Source of the DNA: Streptomyces sp. G-G2
GTDB taxonomy: Bacteria; Actinomycetota; Actinomycetes; Streptomycetales; Streptomycetaceae
Length of the DNA stretch: 64,000 nucleotides
Assembly: GCF_030063135.1 (NCBI RefSeq)
Contig: NZ_JASISO010000002.1
Coordinates: forward strand, 248,001-312,000
Direction of reading: 5' to 3'
Of the stretch, positions 17,072 through 27,581 are shown in pieces. Position numbers and translations under genes: made by a program. The notes beneath the pieces are model-generated. The model worked only from the letters and a program-made list of their open reading frames with translations. It was not told where the DNA came from and ran no database searches. Each line of letters opens with the position of its first letter. Position 1 is the stretch's first letter.

Positions 17072-18607
17072 ATGGCTGATCAGGAACTGACCTGGCAAGG
17101 AGCGGTGGCCCGGGGCGACCGCGCGCTCTTCGACGCCGTCGCCCACAGACACTGGCCCGGCGCCGACCGGGTGCTGCCCCGACTCGGCCGGGCCGCCAAC
17201 CACGGGCTGCTGTGGGGCGGGGCCGCCGCGGCGATCGCCGTGTTCGGTTCCGCTTCGGCCCGGCGCGGGGCGGTGCGCGGGATTGCCTCGCTGGCACTCG
17301 CCTCCGCCACCATCAACACCGTCGGCAAGTGGTCGGTCCGCCGGGCGCGGCCGCTGCTCGAAGGGGTACCGGCCGCCCGGCAGCTCGGACGGCAGCCCCG
17401 GACCACCTCCTTCCCGTCCGGGCACTCGGCCTCGGCCTTCGCCTTCGCCTCCGGGGTGGCGATGGAAGCCCCGGGCTGGGGCGCCGCCGTGCTCCCCGTG
17501 GCGGCCTCCGTGGCCTTCTCCCGCGTCTACACCGGGGTGCACTATCCGACCGACGTGCTGGCCGGAGCCGCCCTCGGGGTGGCGGCGGGCTGCGTCGTCC
17601 GCAAGGTGGCCCGCGGCGCGGAGCAGGCCCGGATCAACCCCGGCAACGAGCGCCCCGCGGCCGACGCCCCCGCCCTGGCGGACGGGGACGGGCTCACCGT
17701 GATCGTCAACAAGGGCTCGGGAACCGCCGCCCAGGCCGGGCTCGACCTGCTGCGGGCCTCCCTGCCCAAGGCCGAGGTGGTCGAGTGCGAGGGGCCGCAG
17801 CTGGCCGAAGAGCTGGCCTCGGCGGCTGCCCGCAGCGCCGTGCTCGGGGTCTGCGGAGGGGACGGCACGGTGAACGCGGCCGCCACCGCGGCGCTGCGGG
17901 CCGGAATTCCGCTCGCGGTGTTCCCCGGAGGCACCCTGAACCACTTCGCGCTGGACCTCGGTCTCGCCGGAACCGCCGACACCTGCCGGGCGGTGGCCGC
18001 GGGGCACGCCGTCAAGGTCGGGGTCGGCCGCTTCACCCCGGGCCCGGCCCGGGCCGAGCCCGCCCTCGACCCCACCGCCGTACCCGCCGTCGAGGTCCTC
18101 GGCGAGCGGGCGGAACACGGCTACTTCCTGAACAACTTCAGCATCGGCGCCTACCCGGAGCTGCTCGGACACCGGCTGCGCTGGGGCCCCCGGATCGGCG
18201 GCGGCCCCGCCGCGCTGCTGGCCTCCTGGAAGGTGCTGCGCGCCCAGCGCCCCGTACGCCTGAGCCTGGCCGGCCGCAGCCGCGCCGTCTGGCTCCTCTT
18301 CGCGGGCAACGGGACGTACTACGGCACCGGCCCGGCCCCCCGGCGCCGGACGAGCCTCGGCGAGGGCCTGCTCGACGTACGGCTCGTCTACGGCGGCGGC
18401 CGCCCCGGCCCCCGGATGCTCGCCGCCGCCTTCGCGGGCCCGCTCACCCGCTCGCCCGTCCACGCGGCGACCCGGCTGCGCAGCCTGCGCGTCTCGGAGG
18501 TTCCGGAGGGCACCCCGCTCGCCTATGACGGGGAGTTCGCGCTGGCCCCCGGGGCCTTCGTCCTGGACGAGCTGCCCGACGCCCTCACCGTCTACCGCCC
18601 CCGCTGA
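17072..18607 (+). CDS. PAP2 phosphatase/diacylglycerol kinase fusion
   Basis: 511 residues. The N-terminal half is a PAP2 membrane phosphatase with all three motifs: K86...R93P94 (KWSVRRARP), PSGH at 115-118, and S150R...H157xxxD161 (SRVYTGVHYPTD). The C-terminal half is a diacylglycerol/sphingosine kinase-like domain with VIVNKGSG, the nucleotide-binding GGDGT at 262-266, FPGGTLNHFALDLGL, and YFLNNFSIGAYPELL. The two activities oppose one another on lipid phosphates, so the protein may set a diacylglycerol/phosphatidate balance or act on prenyl phosphates. The fused form is common in Streptomyces. Its 3' end overlaps the convergent gene by 23 bp. Confidence 0.9.
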   Translation: MADQELTWQGAVARGDRALFDAVAHRHWPGADRVLPRLGRAANHGLLWGGAAAAIAVFGSASARRGAVRGIASLALASATINTVGKWSVRRARPLLEGVPAARQLGRQPRTTSFPSGHSASAFAFASGVAMEAPGWGAAVLPVAASVAFSRVYTGVHYPTDVLAGAALGVAAGCVVRKVARGAEQARINPGNERPAADAPALADGDGLTVIVNKGSGTAAQAGLDLLRASLPKAEVVECEGPQLAEELASAAARSAVLGVCGGDGTVNAAATAALRAGIPLAVFPGGTLNHFALDLGLAGTADTCRAVAAGHAVKVGVGRFTPGPARAEPALDPTAVPAVEVLGERAEHGYFLNNFSIGAYPELLGHRLRWGPRIGGGPAALLASWKVLRAQRPVRLSLAGRSRAVWLLFAGNGTYYGTGPAPRRRTSLGEGLLDVRLVYGGGRPGPRMLAAAFAGPLTRSPVHAATRLRSLRVSEVPEGTPLAYDGEFALAPGAFVLDELPDALTVYRPR

Positions 18608-19163
18608 GGGCCCGCGCCGCAGGGTCCGCGTCCGCCCCGAGGTCGGCCCGCATCACGCGGCGTACGGTCTCCCACCCCGCCCGCAGCTCCAGCAGCTCCG
18701 CCCGGACGTCCTCGAACGAGCCGTCCGGGTCGGGCGAGCCCAGGCGCAGGGTGCGGCTGTAGACGCCCGCCAGGGTCTCGGTCAGCGCGTCCAGCTCCGC
18801 GAGCACGTCCCCGGCGGCGACCATCTGGGCCTCGGCGAATGCGGCGTGGTGCGCGTGCCGGGCCTCGTCCAGCGCCGCCCGCTCCGCCGGGGTGACCTCG
18901 TCGTCCCGCACCAGCCACAGGAAGGTCATCAGGGAGATCCGGTAGCGGCGGAAGGCGGCGCCCGCCGCTATGTAGCAGTCCCGTCTGCGGGCCAGTTCCG
19001 TGACGTCCCGCTCGCGCAGCCACTGCGCGTGCGCGGATTGCTGCTGGCGTTCGAACTGCGCCGCCTGGACCCTGGCCAGCATGCGCTGCGACAGCGCGGT
19101 GGCCAGCAGGGTTCCGGCCACGCCCACGACCGCGGCGGCCAGCGCGATTAGTCCGTTGTCCAT
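18585..19163 (-). CDS. Small membrane-anchored protein of unknown function
   Basis: 192 residues from ATG 19163. A single N-terminal membrane helix (LIALAAAVVGVAGTLLATAL, 4-23) is followed by a helical cytoplasmic region rich in charged residues (MLARVQAAQFERQQQSAHAQWLRERDVTELARRRDC) that could form coiled coil. No catalytic motif. The arrangement resembles the many actinobacterial proteins with one helix and a cytosolic helical domain. It lies divergent from ettA and overlaps the end of the PAP2/kinase fusion tail to tail by 23 bp. Function unknown. Confidence 0.72.
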   Translation of the reverse strand: MDNGLIALAAAVVGVAGTLLATALSQRMLARVQAAQFERQQQSAHAQWLRERDVTELARRRDCYIAAGAAFRRYRISLMTFLWLVRDDEVTPAERAALDEARHAHHAAFAEAQMVAAGDVLAELDALTETLAGVYSRTLRLGSPDPDGSFEDVRAELLELRAGWETVRRVMRADLGADADPAARALSGGGRR

Positions 19164-19310
19164 CCCGTCTCCCCCCGAGTCGGCGTCATTCTGCCGTGCG
19201 GCGCCCGGCCCCCGGGGCCGTTCCCGGCCCCTACCCGTTTCCCCCCGAGGGTGGACGTCAGGCAAGATGGGGTGTATCTGCCCACCCATCGATCTGCCGG
19301 ACGGTTTCTC

Positions 19311-20975
<1,665 letters not shown>

Positions 20976-20994
20976 GACTGAGGCTGAGATAAGC

Positions 20995-21450
20995 ATGGCA
21001 AGACACCTCTACCGGTGCCCCTTGCGCTGGTCGGACATGGATTCCTTCGGGCACGTGAACAACGTGGTCTTCCTCCGCTACCTGGAGGAAGCCCGGATCG
21101 ACTTCATGTTCCGGCTGGCGCCGGGGGAGGGCAGCGAGTCCTTCACGGGTGGTTCCGTCGTCGCCCGGCACGAGATCGACTACAAGCTGCCCCTCGTGCA
21201 CCGCCACGAGCCGGTCCTCATCGAGTCCTGGGTGACCCGCATAGGCGCCGCGTCCCTGACCATCGGATACGAGGTCAAGGACGAGGCGGAGGGCGACCGG
21301 CCCGAGAAGGTTTACGTCAGGGCCTCGACCGTGGTCGTGCCCTACAACCTCGCCGAGGGGCGGCCCCGCCGCATCACGGCCGAGGAGAAGCACTTCCTGC
21401 GGAAGTACCTGGACGAGCCCACCGGCCCGGAAGGGGCCGTCGCGGCATGA
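20995..21450 (+). CDS. Acyl-CoA thioesterase, 4HBT hot-dog family
   Basis: 151 residues from ATG 20995, 19 bp after ettA. The hot-dog motif CPLRWSDMDSFGHVNNVVFLRYLEEARIDFM contains the catalytic Asp in the D-x-x-G-H-V-N-N arrangement of 4-hydroxybenzoyl-CoA thioesterases, followed by HEIDYKLPLVHRHEPVLIESWV. It should hydrolyse a medium or aromatic acyl-CoA; the substrate is unknown. The stop overlaps the next gene in ATGA, so the two are coupled and probably follow ettA in one transcript. Confidence 0.9.
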   Translation: MARHLYRCPLRWSDMDSFGHVNNVVFLRYLEEARIDFMFRLAPGEGSESFTGGSVVARHEIDYKLPLVHRHEPVLIESWVTRIGAASLTIGYEVKDEAEGDRPEKVYVRASTVVVPYNLAEGRPRRITAEEKHFLRKYLDEPTGPEGAVAA

Positions 21451-22163
21451 GTGAACGGCTGCGCCTCGCCGATTCCGGGGAGGCGGCGGACCTCGCCGCC
21501 TTCCTGGGCCGGCTCGTGCACTACGACCGCGCCGCCGCGGTCCGCCTCCAGGGCGGCGGCGGGGCGCTCGCCGTGTTCGGGCGACCGCCGTCCTTCGACG
21601 TGCTGGCGATCCGCACGGCCCGGCTCGCCGAGCCGCCGGCCCTGCCGCTGGACCGCACCGTCTCCGCCGGGGAACTCCTCGAAGCGATCGACGAGGCCTC
21701 CGCCAGCGCCGCCGTGCCCGCGGCCGTCACCGGGCCGCCCTGGGCCGGCGTCCTGCCGCCCCGCGGCGGCTGGCAGCAGCTGCCGGGGCTGCCCGGCGCC
21801 GAGGTGATGCTTTCGGCGGTGGCCCTGGCCGTCGCCGAGTTCCGGGCCCGCGACGAGGCCCTGCCCGCCCAGCACCGGACCCGGTCCGAACGCGACCGGA
21901 TCGGCCGCGACATCTGGTCCCGGACCCTGGGCGAGACCGACCTGCCGCTGCGCGCCGTACACGCCGCGCAGGCCCTGGGTTTCCTGCGGCCGGTACGGTC
22001 CACCGTGCCCGCGCGGACCCCCGCCCGCGACGCCCTCGCCTCCGCAGAGCCCGTCGCGCTGCTGGCCTGCGGAAGCTGGCTGCGGCTGCGCACCCCGTAC
22101 GGTTCCGTCGCGACCCGCCGCCCGGGCGTCGGCCTGGGCGCGCTCCAGGTCCGGCCGCTCTAG
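21447..22163 (+). CDS. Conserved-looking hypothetical protein
   Basis: 238 residues, ATG overlapping the thioesterase stop by 4 nt. Ala/Leu-rich and mostly helical, with no signal peptide, membrane segment or catalytic signature that I recognise. The most distinctive stretch is the C-terminal half: RARDEALPAQHRTRSERDRIGRDIWSRTLGE, followed by ALGFLRPVR and SWLRLRTPYGSVATRR. High third-position GC and the ATGA coupling make it a real gene. Function unknown. Confidence 0.8.
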   Translation: MSERLRLADSGEAADLAAFLGRLVHYDRAAAVRLQGGGGALAVFGRPPSFDVLAIRTARLAEPPALPLDRTVSAGELLEAIDEASASAAVPAAVTGPPWAGVLPPRGGWQQLPGLPGAEVMLSAVALAVAEFRARDEALPAQHRTRSERDRIGRDIWSRTLGETDLPLRAVHAAQALGFLRPVRSTVPARTPARDALASAEPVALLACGSWLRLRTPYGSVATRRPGVGLGALQVRPL

Positions 22164-22182
22164 GTCTCGGGCCCCTCCGGGT

Positions 22183-22200
22183 CCTGTCCGCCCGGACAGG
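22183..22200. terminator. Hairpin between convergent genes
   Basis: CCTGTCCG (22183-22190) pairs with CGGACAGG (22193-22200). It lies between the plus-strand hypothetical gene (stop 22163) and the minus-strand globin (stop 22223), where a two-way terminator is expected. There is no T-run, as is usual in Streptomyces. Confidence 0.5.
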
Positions 22201-22222
22201 GCCTGGCCCCGCCCCCGGGGGC

Positions 22223-22627
22223 TCAGCCCTCGGTGTTGACCATCGAGGCGGCGGCGTAGGTCACATAACGCCACAGCTGCGCCTCGTGCTCCGGCGCCAG
22301 CCCCAGCTCGTCGATCGCGTCCCGCATGTGCCGCAGCCACGCGTCGTGCGCCGCCTTGTCCACCTGGAACGGGGCGTGCCGCATCCGCAGCCGGGGGTGG
22401 CCGCGGTTGTCGCTGTAGGTGGTCGGGCCGCCCCAGTACTGCATCAGGAACAGCGCGAAGCGCTCCTCGGCGGGACCCAGATCGGCCTCCGGGTACATCG
22501 GACGCAGCAGCGGGTCCTCGGCGACCCCTTGGTAGAAGCGCCGGACCAGGCGGCGGAAGGTCTCCTCGCCACCGACCTGCTCGTAGAAGGTCTGCTCCTG
22601 AAGGGTGCCCCGCGGAATCTCGTTCAC
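22223..22627 (-). CDS. glbO: Truncated haemoglobin, group II (HbO type)
   Basis: 134 residues from ATG 22627. The 2-on-2 globin features are present: VGGEETFRRLVRRFYQGVAEDPLLRPMYPE at the start, the group II YWGGP motif at 64-68, and the proximal haem histidine H84 in RLRMRHAPF. The tyrosine of FYQ (Y32) is the B10 distal residue. Such proteins bind O2 or NO; in actinobacteria HbO has been linked to oxygen use at low tension. It is monocistronic, divergent from the methyltransferase. Confidence 0.92.
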   Translation of the reverse strand: MNEIPRGTLQEQTFYEQVGGEETFRRLVRRFYQGVAEDPLLRPMYPEADLGPAEERFALFLMQYWGGPTTYSDNRGHPRLRMRHAPFQVDKAAHDAWLRHMRDAIDELGLAPEHEAQLWRYVTYAAASMVNTEG

Positions 22628-22755
22628 CTGACCATCGTCTCAGACGGCCGGACGGAGGACCCGGGTCCTAGGACCACTGCCGGGACCCGGACAGGCCCCG
22701 GTCGACAGGCCCCGGTCGACAGGCGCCGCCGTGGCGGCGGCAGCACAGTGGAAGC

Positions 22756-23745
22756 ATGGGCGGTACGGAGACCGGTGCGACGCGCGATCTGCGGGAGACG
22801 GCCCACTCGGCCCAGGTGCGGGAACTGACCGCCGCCGGGGTGCTGACCGATCCCGCCTGGCGGGCGGCCTTCGCCGCCGTGCCCCGGCACGTCTTCGTCC
22901 CCTACTTCTGGACCGGCCGCGGCGCGGGCCACGAGCGGCTCTGGGCGCAGGACCCCGACCCGGAGTACCGGGCCCGCTGGCTGCGCGGCGTGTACGCCGA
23001 CGCCCCGCTCGCGACCCGGCTGCGCGACGGCGAGCTGGTCTCCTCCAGCAGCCAGCCCTCCCTGATGGCGAGGATGCTGGACGCGCTGGAGGTCCAGGAC
23101 GGGCACAACGTGCTGGAGATCGGCGCGGGCACCGGATACAACGCCGCGCTGCTGTGCCACCGGCTCGGCGAGGACCTGGTCACCACGGTGGACCTCGACG
23201 AGGAGATCACCGAGTCCGCCCGGGCCCATCTGGAGCTGCTCGGCTACCACCCGGCCGTCGTCACCGGGGACGGGGCGCGCGGCTGCCCGGCCCGGGGGCC
23301 GTTCGACCGGATCATCGTCACGTGCGCGCTGCCGCTGATCCCGCCCGCCTGGCTGCCCCAGTGCCGCCCGGGCGCGCGGGTACTGGCCCCCCTGTCGACG
23401 GGGCTGATCGCGCTGCGGGTACGGGACGCCGCATTCGCCGAGGGGCACTTCCTGCACACCTCGGCGTACTTCGTGCCGCTGCGCGGAGCGGGGGCCGCGG
23501 TCCCGTGGGTCGCGGGCGGGCTCCCGTACGAGCTGCTGGAGAACGAGCGCTTCCAGTTCATGCTGATCCTGACGGCGGGCGCGCTGCACCCGCGCGAGGC
23601 CCTGGACCTGTGGCGCCGCGAGGACCGCCCGCCCCGGGAACGCTTCGGGGTGACGGTCACCGACGAGGGCCAGTGGTCCTGGCTGGACGACCCCCAGGGG
23701 CCGTACGTCTGGCCCCTGGGAGGCGCCGCCACCGGCGCCGGCTAG
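22756..23745 (+). CDS. Protein-L-isoaspartate O-methyltransferase-family protein
   Basis: 329 residues from ATG 22756, with GGAAG upstream. The SAM-binding fold has motif I at about 117-128 (VLEIGAGTGYNAAL), the acidic post-I residue in TTVDLDEEI, and PFDRIIVTCALPLIPPAWL. The PCMT family active-site region is VSSSSQPSLMARMLDAL, in the place of the usual (T/S)-I-(S/T)-Q-P motif. At 329 residues it is longer than the repair enzyme (about 210), with a C-terminal extension of about 120 residues. It may therefore be one of the actinobacterial paralogs rather than the general repair enzyme. Confidence 0.85.
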   Translation: MGGTETGATRDLRETAHSAQVRELTAAGVLTDPAWRAAFAAVPRHVFVPYFWTGRGAGHERLWAQDPDPEYRARWLRGVYADAPLATRLRDGELVSSSSQPSLMARMLDALEVQDGHNVLEIGAGTGYNAALLCHRLGEDLVTTVDLDEEITESARAHLELLGYHPAVVTGDGARGCPARGPFDRIIVTCALPLIPPAWLPQCRPGARVLAPLSTGLIALRVRDAAFAEGHFLHTSAYFVPLRGAGAAVPWVAGGLPYELLENERFQFMLILTAGALHPREALDLWRREDRPPRERFGVTVTDEGQWSWLDDPQGPYVWPLGGAATGAG

Positions 23746-23765
23746 CCGCGGCGCCGCCGCCGTGG

Positions 23766-24824
23766 CTAAGCGCGACGGACGGTGACGGTGGTCCAGGCCC
23801 CCACGTGGACCCGGTCGCCGTCGCGCAGCGGGACCGGCACGTAGGGCTGGATCGGGTCCTCGCCCATGTTGATGTAGGTGCCGTTGGTGGAGTTCTGGTC
23901 CACCACGGCCCAGCTGCCGTCGGGCTGCTGGACCAGGACGGCGTGCGCGTGCGACACGCCCGGGTCCTCCGGGGGCACGGACAGGTCGACGTCCGGGGAC
24001 TCGCCCGTGGAGACGCGGCGGCGACCGATGGTGATCTGGCCGCCGGACAGCGGAAGGTGCTGCTCCGGGGAGTACGCGGGCAGGTTCAGACCTGCCGCCT
24101 CGGGGCCGCTGCGCTGCATCATCGCCATGAAGTACGAGCGGTCGGGGCCGATCGTCGCGGTCCAGGCGCCGCCCTGCTCGGCGTACGGCTGCCCGCCGCC
24201 GCCATGGCCCTGAGGCTGGTTTTGCTGCTGGCCTTGCTGCTGTCCCTGGTACTGGTCGGGCTGCTGCCCCTGGTACTGGTCGGGCTGTGGAGCGGGCGGC
24301 TCGTAGTACGGGGCCTGCGGCTCCTGCGCCGGCGGCGGCAGCAGCCAGTCGTCCTCGCGCTGGAGCGCCTCGGCGGGCCGGTTGACCTGCGAGGGCCGCG
24401 AGTCCCGGTACTCGTAGGGGTCGTGCGACGCGTACGAGGCCTCGCCGGTCGGCAGCGGCTGCGCCCCCGTGGCCCCGCCCGGACCCGGACCGTGACCGGG
24501 ACCCGCGCCGTGACCCGGCACCGGACCCGGGCTGGTCGCCGGGTTCGGGGCGAGCGGCGTGTACGAGGTGGCCGTCCGGGTCAGGAAGTTGAAGCGGCAC
24601 TCCTCGCAGTACGGGGCCATCGCCTCGCGCGGGGTCCGGCACTGGGGGCACAGCTCCGCCTGGGCGGTGGGCTCACCCCCGGCCATCGGGAAGCCGTAGT
24701 CGTAGGAGGACGCCACGGGGGCCTCGGGGGCACCCGCGGGCGCGGCCGGAGGGGCCATGCGGTGACCGCACACCTCGCACCAGTCGTCGGAGACCGATTG
24801 GTGCCCGTTCGGGCAGGTCGGCAT
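23766..24824 (-). CDS. FHA-domain protein with N-terminal zinc ribbons
   Basis: 352 residues. Two short zinc ribbons start the protein: MPTCPNGHQSVSDDWCEVCG (1-20) and CPQCRTPREAMAPYCEECRF (about 60-80). A long Gln/Pro/Gly linker with repeated DQYQGQQ follows. The C-terminal FHA domain (about 260-350) has GRRRVS, SHAHAVLV and NSTNGTYIN, the conserved phosphothreonine-binding residues. It is the last gene of a run from GlnX through PknG and PP2C to a VWA protein. The obvious inference is that it reads phosphorylation by the kinase in this cluster, as OdhI/GarA does for PknG, but no ETTS phospho-site like that of OdhI was seen. Confidence 0.9.
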   Translation of the reverse strand: MPTCPNGHQSVSDDWCEVCGHRMAPPAAPAGAPEAPVASSYDYGFPMAGGEPTAQAELCPQCRTPREAMAPYCEECRFNFLTRTATSYTPLAPNPATSPGPVPGHGAGPGHGPGPGGATGAQPLPTGEASYASHDPYEYRDSRPSQVNRPAEALQREDDWLLPPPAQEPQAPYYEPPAPQPDQYQGQQPDQYQGQQQGQQQNQPQGHGGGGQPYAEQGGAWTATIGPDRSYFMAMMQRSGPEAAGLNLPAYSPEQHLPLSGGQITIGRRRVSTGESPDVDLSVPPEDPGVSHAHAVLVQQPDGSWAVVDQNSTNGTYINMGEDPIQPYVPVPLRDGDRVHVGAWTTVTVRRA

Positions 24825-24856
24825 TGGCCGTTCCCCCTTCTCCCTGCGTCGGGACG

Positions 24857-26188
24857 TCAGTTTCGCTTCACTCGGACGGTCTGCGTCGAACGCGTTTCGA
24901 GAGTCATCTCATCGGCGTCGGCGACCTTCGCTTTGAGCCGCACAGTACCCGCCGCGACATCCACGACATCTACCACCTTTGCCAGCAGTTTCGCAGTGTC
25001 CTCGTTCCCGGAGGCACTGGCCAGCTGCACTGCTCGGCCGAGTTTGGCCGTAGCGCCGTCGATATCACCCAGTTTGCGGGCTTCCAGTCCCTGCTGGATG
25101 ACCTCCGCCAGTTCGGCCTGGCCGGTGTAGTGGGCCACCTGCGCATTGATGGCGGTGGACGCGGACAGGTCGTCCGTCCACACCGCGCGGACCAGCCCCT
25201 GGGACTCGGAGAGGACGGAGGCCGCCTCGCCCTCCCGGCCCGGCAGGACCAGGGAGACCCGCGCGGCCAGCATCTCCTGGCCCACGGAGGCGCCCGGCAC
25301 CCGGACGCACACGTGGTACTCGCGGGACTCGTCGCCCCACGAACCCGTGGGGTAGTCCCCGGCGCGCGGACCCGCCGCGGTGCGGCGGCCGCTCAGGTCC
25401 TGCACGGCGGGCGCGACCTGCTTGACGTACTGGACCTCGGCGCCGACCGGGCTCCACAGGCGCAGCGCCACGTCCGCGACCTCCTTGCCCATGACGTTCT
25501 CCATCATGAGCGTGAAGTCGTCGGCGAGGTGGGCCGGGTCGGCCACGATGTCGGCGGTGCCGAGCAGTGCGCTCGCGATCCCGGTCACCTCCTTGACCTC
25601 CCAGTCGGTGCCCACCCCGCGGGCGTCACAGGTGAAACGTCCGGCGCAGGAGTCGAGGGTGGCGCGGAGCACCGCGGGGTCCTCGTGCTCGTTGCGGCCG
25701 TCGGTCAGCAGGATCCCGTGCCGGATGGTGGCGGGGGACTGGCGCAGCAGGCCGTCGGCCAGCCGGAGCCAGGTGCCGATGGCCGTGCCGCCGCCGGGGG
25801 TGAGGGCGCCGAGGGCGCCCTTGGCCTGGGCGCGGGTGGCCGGGTCCGCGACCGCGAGCCTGCCCTGGCCGGGGTAGACCTCCCGGGCCACGTGGGTACC
25901 GGCGATCACGGCGAACGAGGTCCCGTCGTGCAGGGTGTCGATCGCGGCGGCCGTCGCCTCCTGGGCCCCGGCCATCTTGGTGGGCGGGTATGCCATGGAG
26001 CCCGAACAGTCGACCATGATCACGACGGCCGCGCCGCTGCCCGGGGTGGCGACACGGGTCGCCGCCGCGCCGCCGGTGGCGGTGACCGTCACGATGGCGT
26101 GCACGTCCTGTCCGCCAACCGGGAGGAACTCGTTCTGGTACACCTCCATGGTGAAGCGCGGGGCGCTCGGCTTGGCGAAGTTCGCCAT
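24857..26188 (-). CDS. VWA-domain protein
   Basis: 443 residues from ATG 26188, with GAGGAG 9 nt upstream; an earlier in-frame start would run into the PP2C gene. The von Willebrand A domain holds an intact MIDAS: D60-C-S-G-S-M, a later Thr in TPGGGTAIG, and Asp in LLTDGRNEHED. The N-terminus is a beta-sandwich (FTMEVYQNEFLPVGGQDVHAIVTV). The last 120 residues are helical with TPR-like content (GLEARKLGDIDGATAKLGRAVQLA). There is no signal peptide, so it acts in the cytosol as a metal-dependent protein-interaction module. It lies 61 bp after PP2C and 32 bp before the FHA gene in one operon. Confidence 0.9.
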   Translation of the reverse strand: MANFAKPSAPRFTMEVYQNEFLPVGGQDVHAIVTVTATGGAAATRVATPGSGAAVVIMVDCSGSMAYPPTKMAGAQEATAAAIDTLHDGTSFAVIAGTHVAREVYPGQGRLAVADPATRAQAKGALGALTPGGGTAIGTWLRLADGLLRQSPATIRHGILLTDGRNEHEDPAVLRATLDSCAGRFTCDARGVGTDWEVKEVTGIASALLGTADIVADPAHLADDFTLMMENVMGKEVADVALRLWSPVGAEVQYVKQVAPAVQDLSGRRTAAGPRAGDYPTGSWGDESREYHVCVRVPGASVGQEMLAARVSLVLPGREGEAASVLSESQGLVRAVWTDDLSASTAINAQVAHYTGQAELAEVIQQGLEARKLGDIDGATAKLGRAVQLASASGNEDTAKLLAKVVDVVDVAAGTVRLKAKVADADEMTLETRSTQTVRVKRN

Positions 26189-26249
26189 CAGGACGGTCTC
26201 CTCGGGGTGTTCGGGGCGGTCAGGGGCGGCGGTCGGGGACGGGCGGCGG

Positions 26250-27581
26250 TCAGGCGGCGGCCGGCTCGTCGGGTACGGCGAACGGCACGACGGCCACGGT
26301 GACGTTGTCGTGGCCGCCGCCGTCCAGGGCGTGGCCGACCAGGACCTGCGCGCTGTGCAGGGGCCTGGCGGCGGCGTCGGCGGGCAGCAGCCGGGCCATG
26401 TCCTGGGCGGATTCCGCGTAGTTCCACAGCCCGTCGGTGCACACGACCACGACACCGGGCCGGTCCGGCTTGAACGCGACGGTGTGCGGCTCCAGTTCGT
26501 ACGCGTCGGCGCCGAGCCACCCCGTGATGGCGTGGGCCCGCACGTCGGCGTAGGCCTCGGCCTCGTTCATCAGGCCCGCCGCGACCATCTGGGCGGCCCA
26601 GGAGTCGTCCTCGGTGAGCCGGGCGGGCGGGGCGGAGCGGTCGTCGGGGACCCAGTACGCGCGGCTGTCGCCGACCCAGCCGATGATCAGCAGGCCGCCC
26701 GCGGTGACCGCGCCGACGAGGGTGCAGGCGGGGGCGTTCTGCGCGCCGGGGACCTCCGGGGCCAGGGCGTTGACGGCGGTGGACGCGGCCAGGATCGCCT
26801 CGTGCATGGCCTGCTGGGGCAGCGCGCCGCGGGGCAGCGCGTCCAGCAGGGCCTCGTTGGCGGCCACCGCCGCGGCGGCGGAGGCCTCGTCGGGGCGGCT
26901 GGCCGAGGACACGCCGTCGCAGACGATCGCCACCGTGGCGGCGGAGCCGTCGGGCAGGGCGGTGGCCGCGACCGCGAAGGAGTCCTCGTTGCGGTGGTGG
27001 CGCAGGCCGCGGTCGCTGACGGCGGCGACGCTGCCGAGTTCCTCTTCGAGGTGGTCGCGCTCGCGGGGCTGGGCGTGGCCACAGTGCTCGCAGTAGCCGT
27101 CGGTGTCGACCCGGCCCGCGCGGCAGGCGACGCAGGTCTTGCCGGGCGGCTCCGCGCCGCTGCCGGTGTGTCCGCCGCCGGTGTGTCCGGTGGTCGCCCC
27201 GCCGGGTCCGGCGGCGCCCCATCCGCCGGGCTCGTCGACCAGGGTGGGCACGGGTCCGGGCCCGCTCCCGCCGGTCGTGGCGGCCGGGCCGGAGGGTCCG
27301 GCCGTGCCGTCCCCGGTCGCGCTGCCGGTCGGACCGGTCGGGCCGGGTTCCGCCGGGCCGGCGGTGTGGGACGCGTCGGCCCAGCCCAGGGGCCCGGAGG
27401 GCTCGGGCGTGCCGACGGCCGCCGCCGGGGCGGCGACGGGGACCAGGGCGACCGTCGGGTGGTCGTCCGGGGGCGGGGGGCCCGCGGAGAGGGCGTATCC
27501 GCAGACTCCGCAGAAACGGTCACCCTCTTCCAGGGGTTCCGCACAGCTGGGGCAGCCCGACGGCCGATGCATCGACATCAC
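26250..27581 (-). CDS. PP2C-family Ser/Thr phosphatase with zinc ribbons
   Basis: 443 residues; GTG 27581 directly abuts the kinase stop (ATG 27578 is an in-frame alternative). The N-terminus carries a zinc ribbon CPSCAEPLEEGDRFCGVCG, a Pro/Gly/Thr linker of about 120 residues, and a second ribbon CVACRAGRVDTDGYCEHCG. The PP2C domain (about 180-435) has the metal-binding residues RNEDSF, VCDGVS, GDSRAY, CTDGLW and HDNVTV. It should dephosphorylate Ser/Thr residues placed by the neighbouring PknG-like kinase; the zero-gap coupling supports equal expression of the two. Confidence 0.93.
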   Translation of the reverse strand: MMSMHRPSGCPSCAEPLEEGDRFCGVCGYALSAGPPPPDDHPTVALVPVAAPAAAVGTPEPSGPLGWADASHTAGPAEPGPTGPTGSATGDGTAGPSGPAATTGGSGPGPVPTLVDEPGGWGAAGPGGATTGHTGGGHTGSGAEPPGKTCVACRAGRVDTDGYCEHCGHAQPRERDHLEEELGSVAAVSDRGLRHHRNEDSFAVAATALPDGSAATVAIVCDGVSSASRPDEASAAAAVAANEALLDALPRGALPQQAMHEAILAASTAVNALAPEVPGAQNAPACTLVGAVTAGGLLIIGWVGDSRAYWVPDDRSAPPARLTEDDSWAAQMVAAGLMNEAEAYADVRAHAITGWLGADAYELEPHTVAFKPDRPGVVVVCTDGLWNYAESAQDMARLLPADAAARPLHSAQVLVGHALDGGGHDNVTVAVVPFAVPDEPAAA

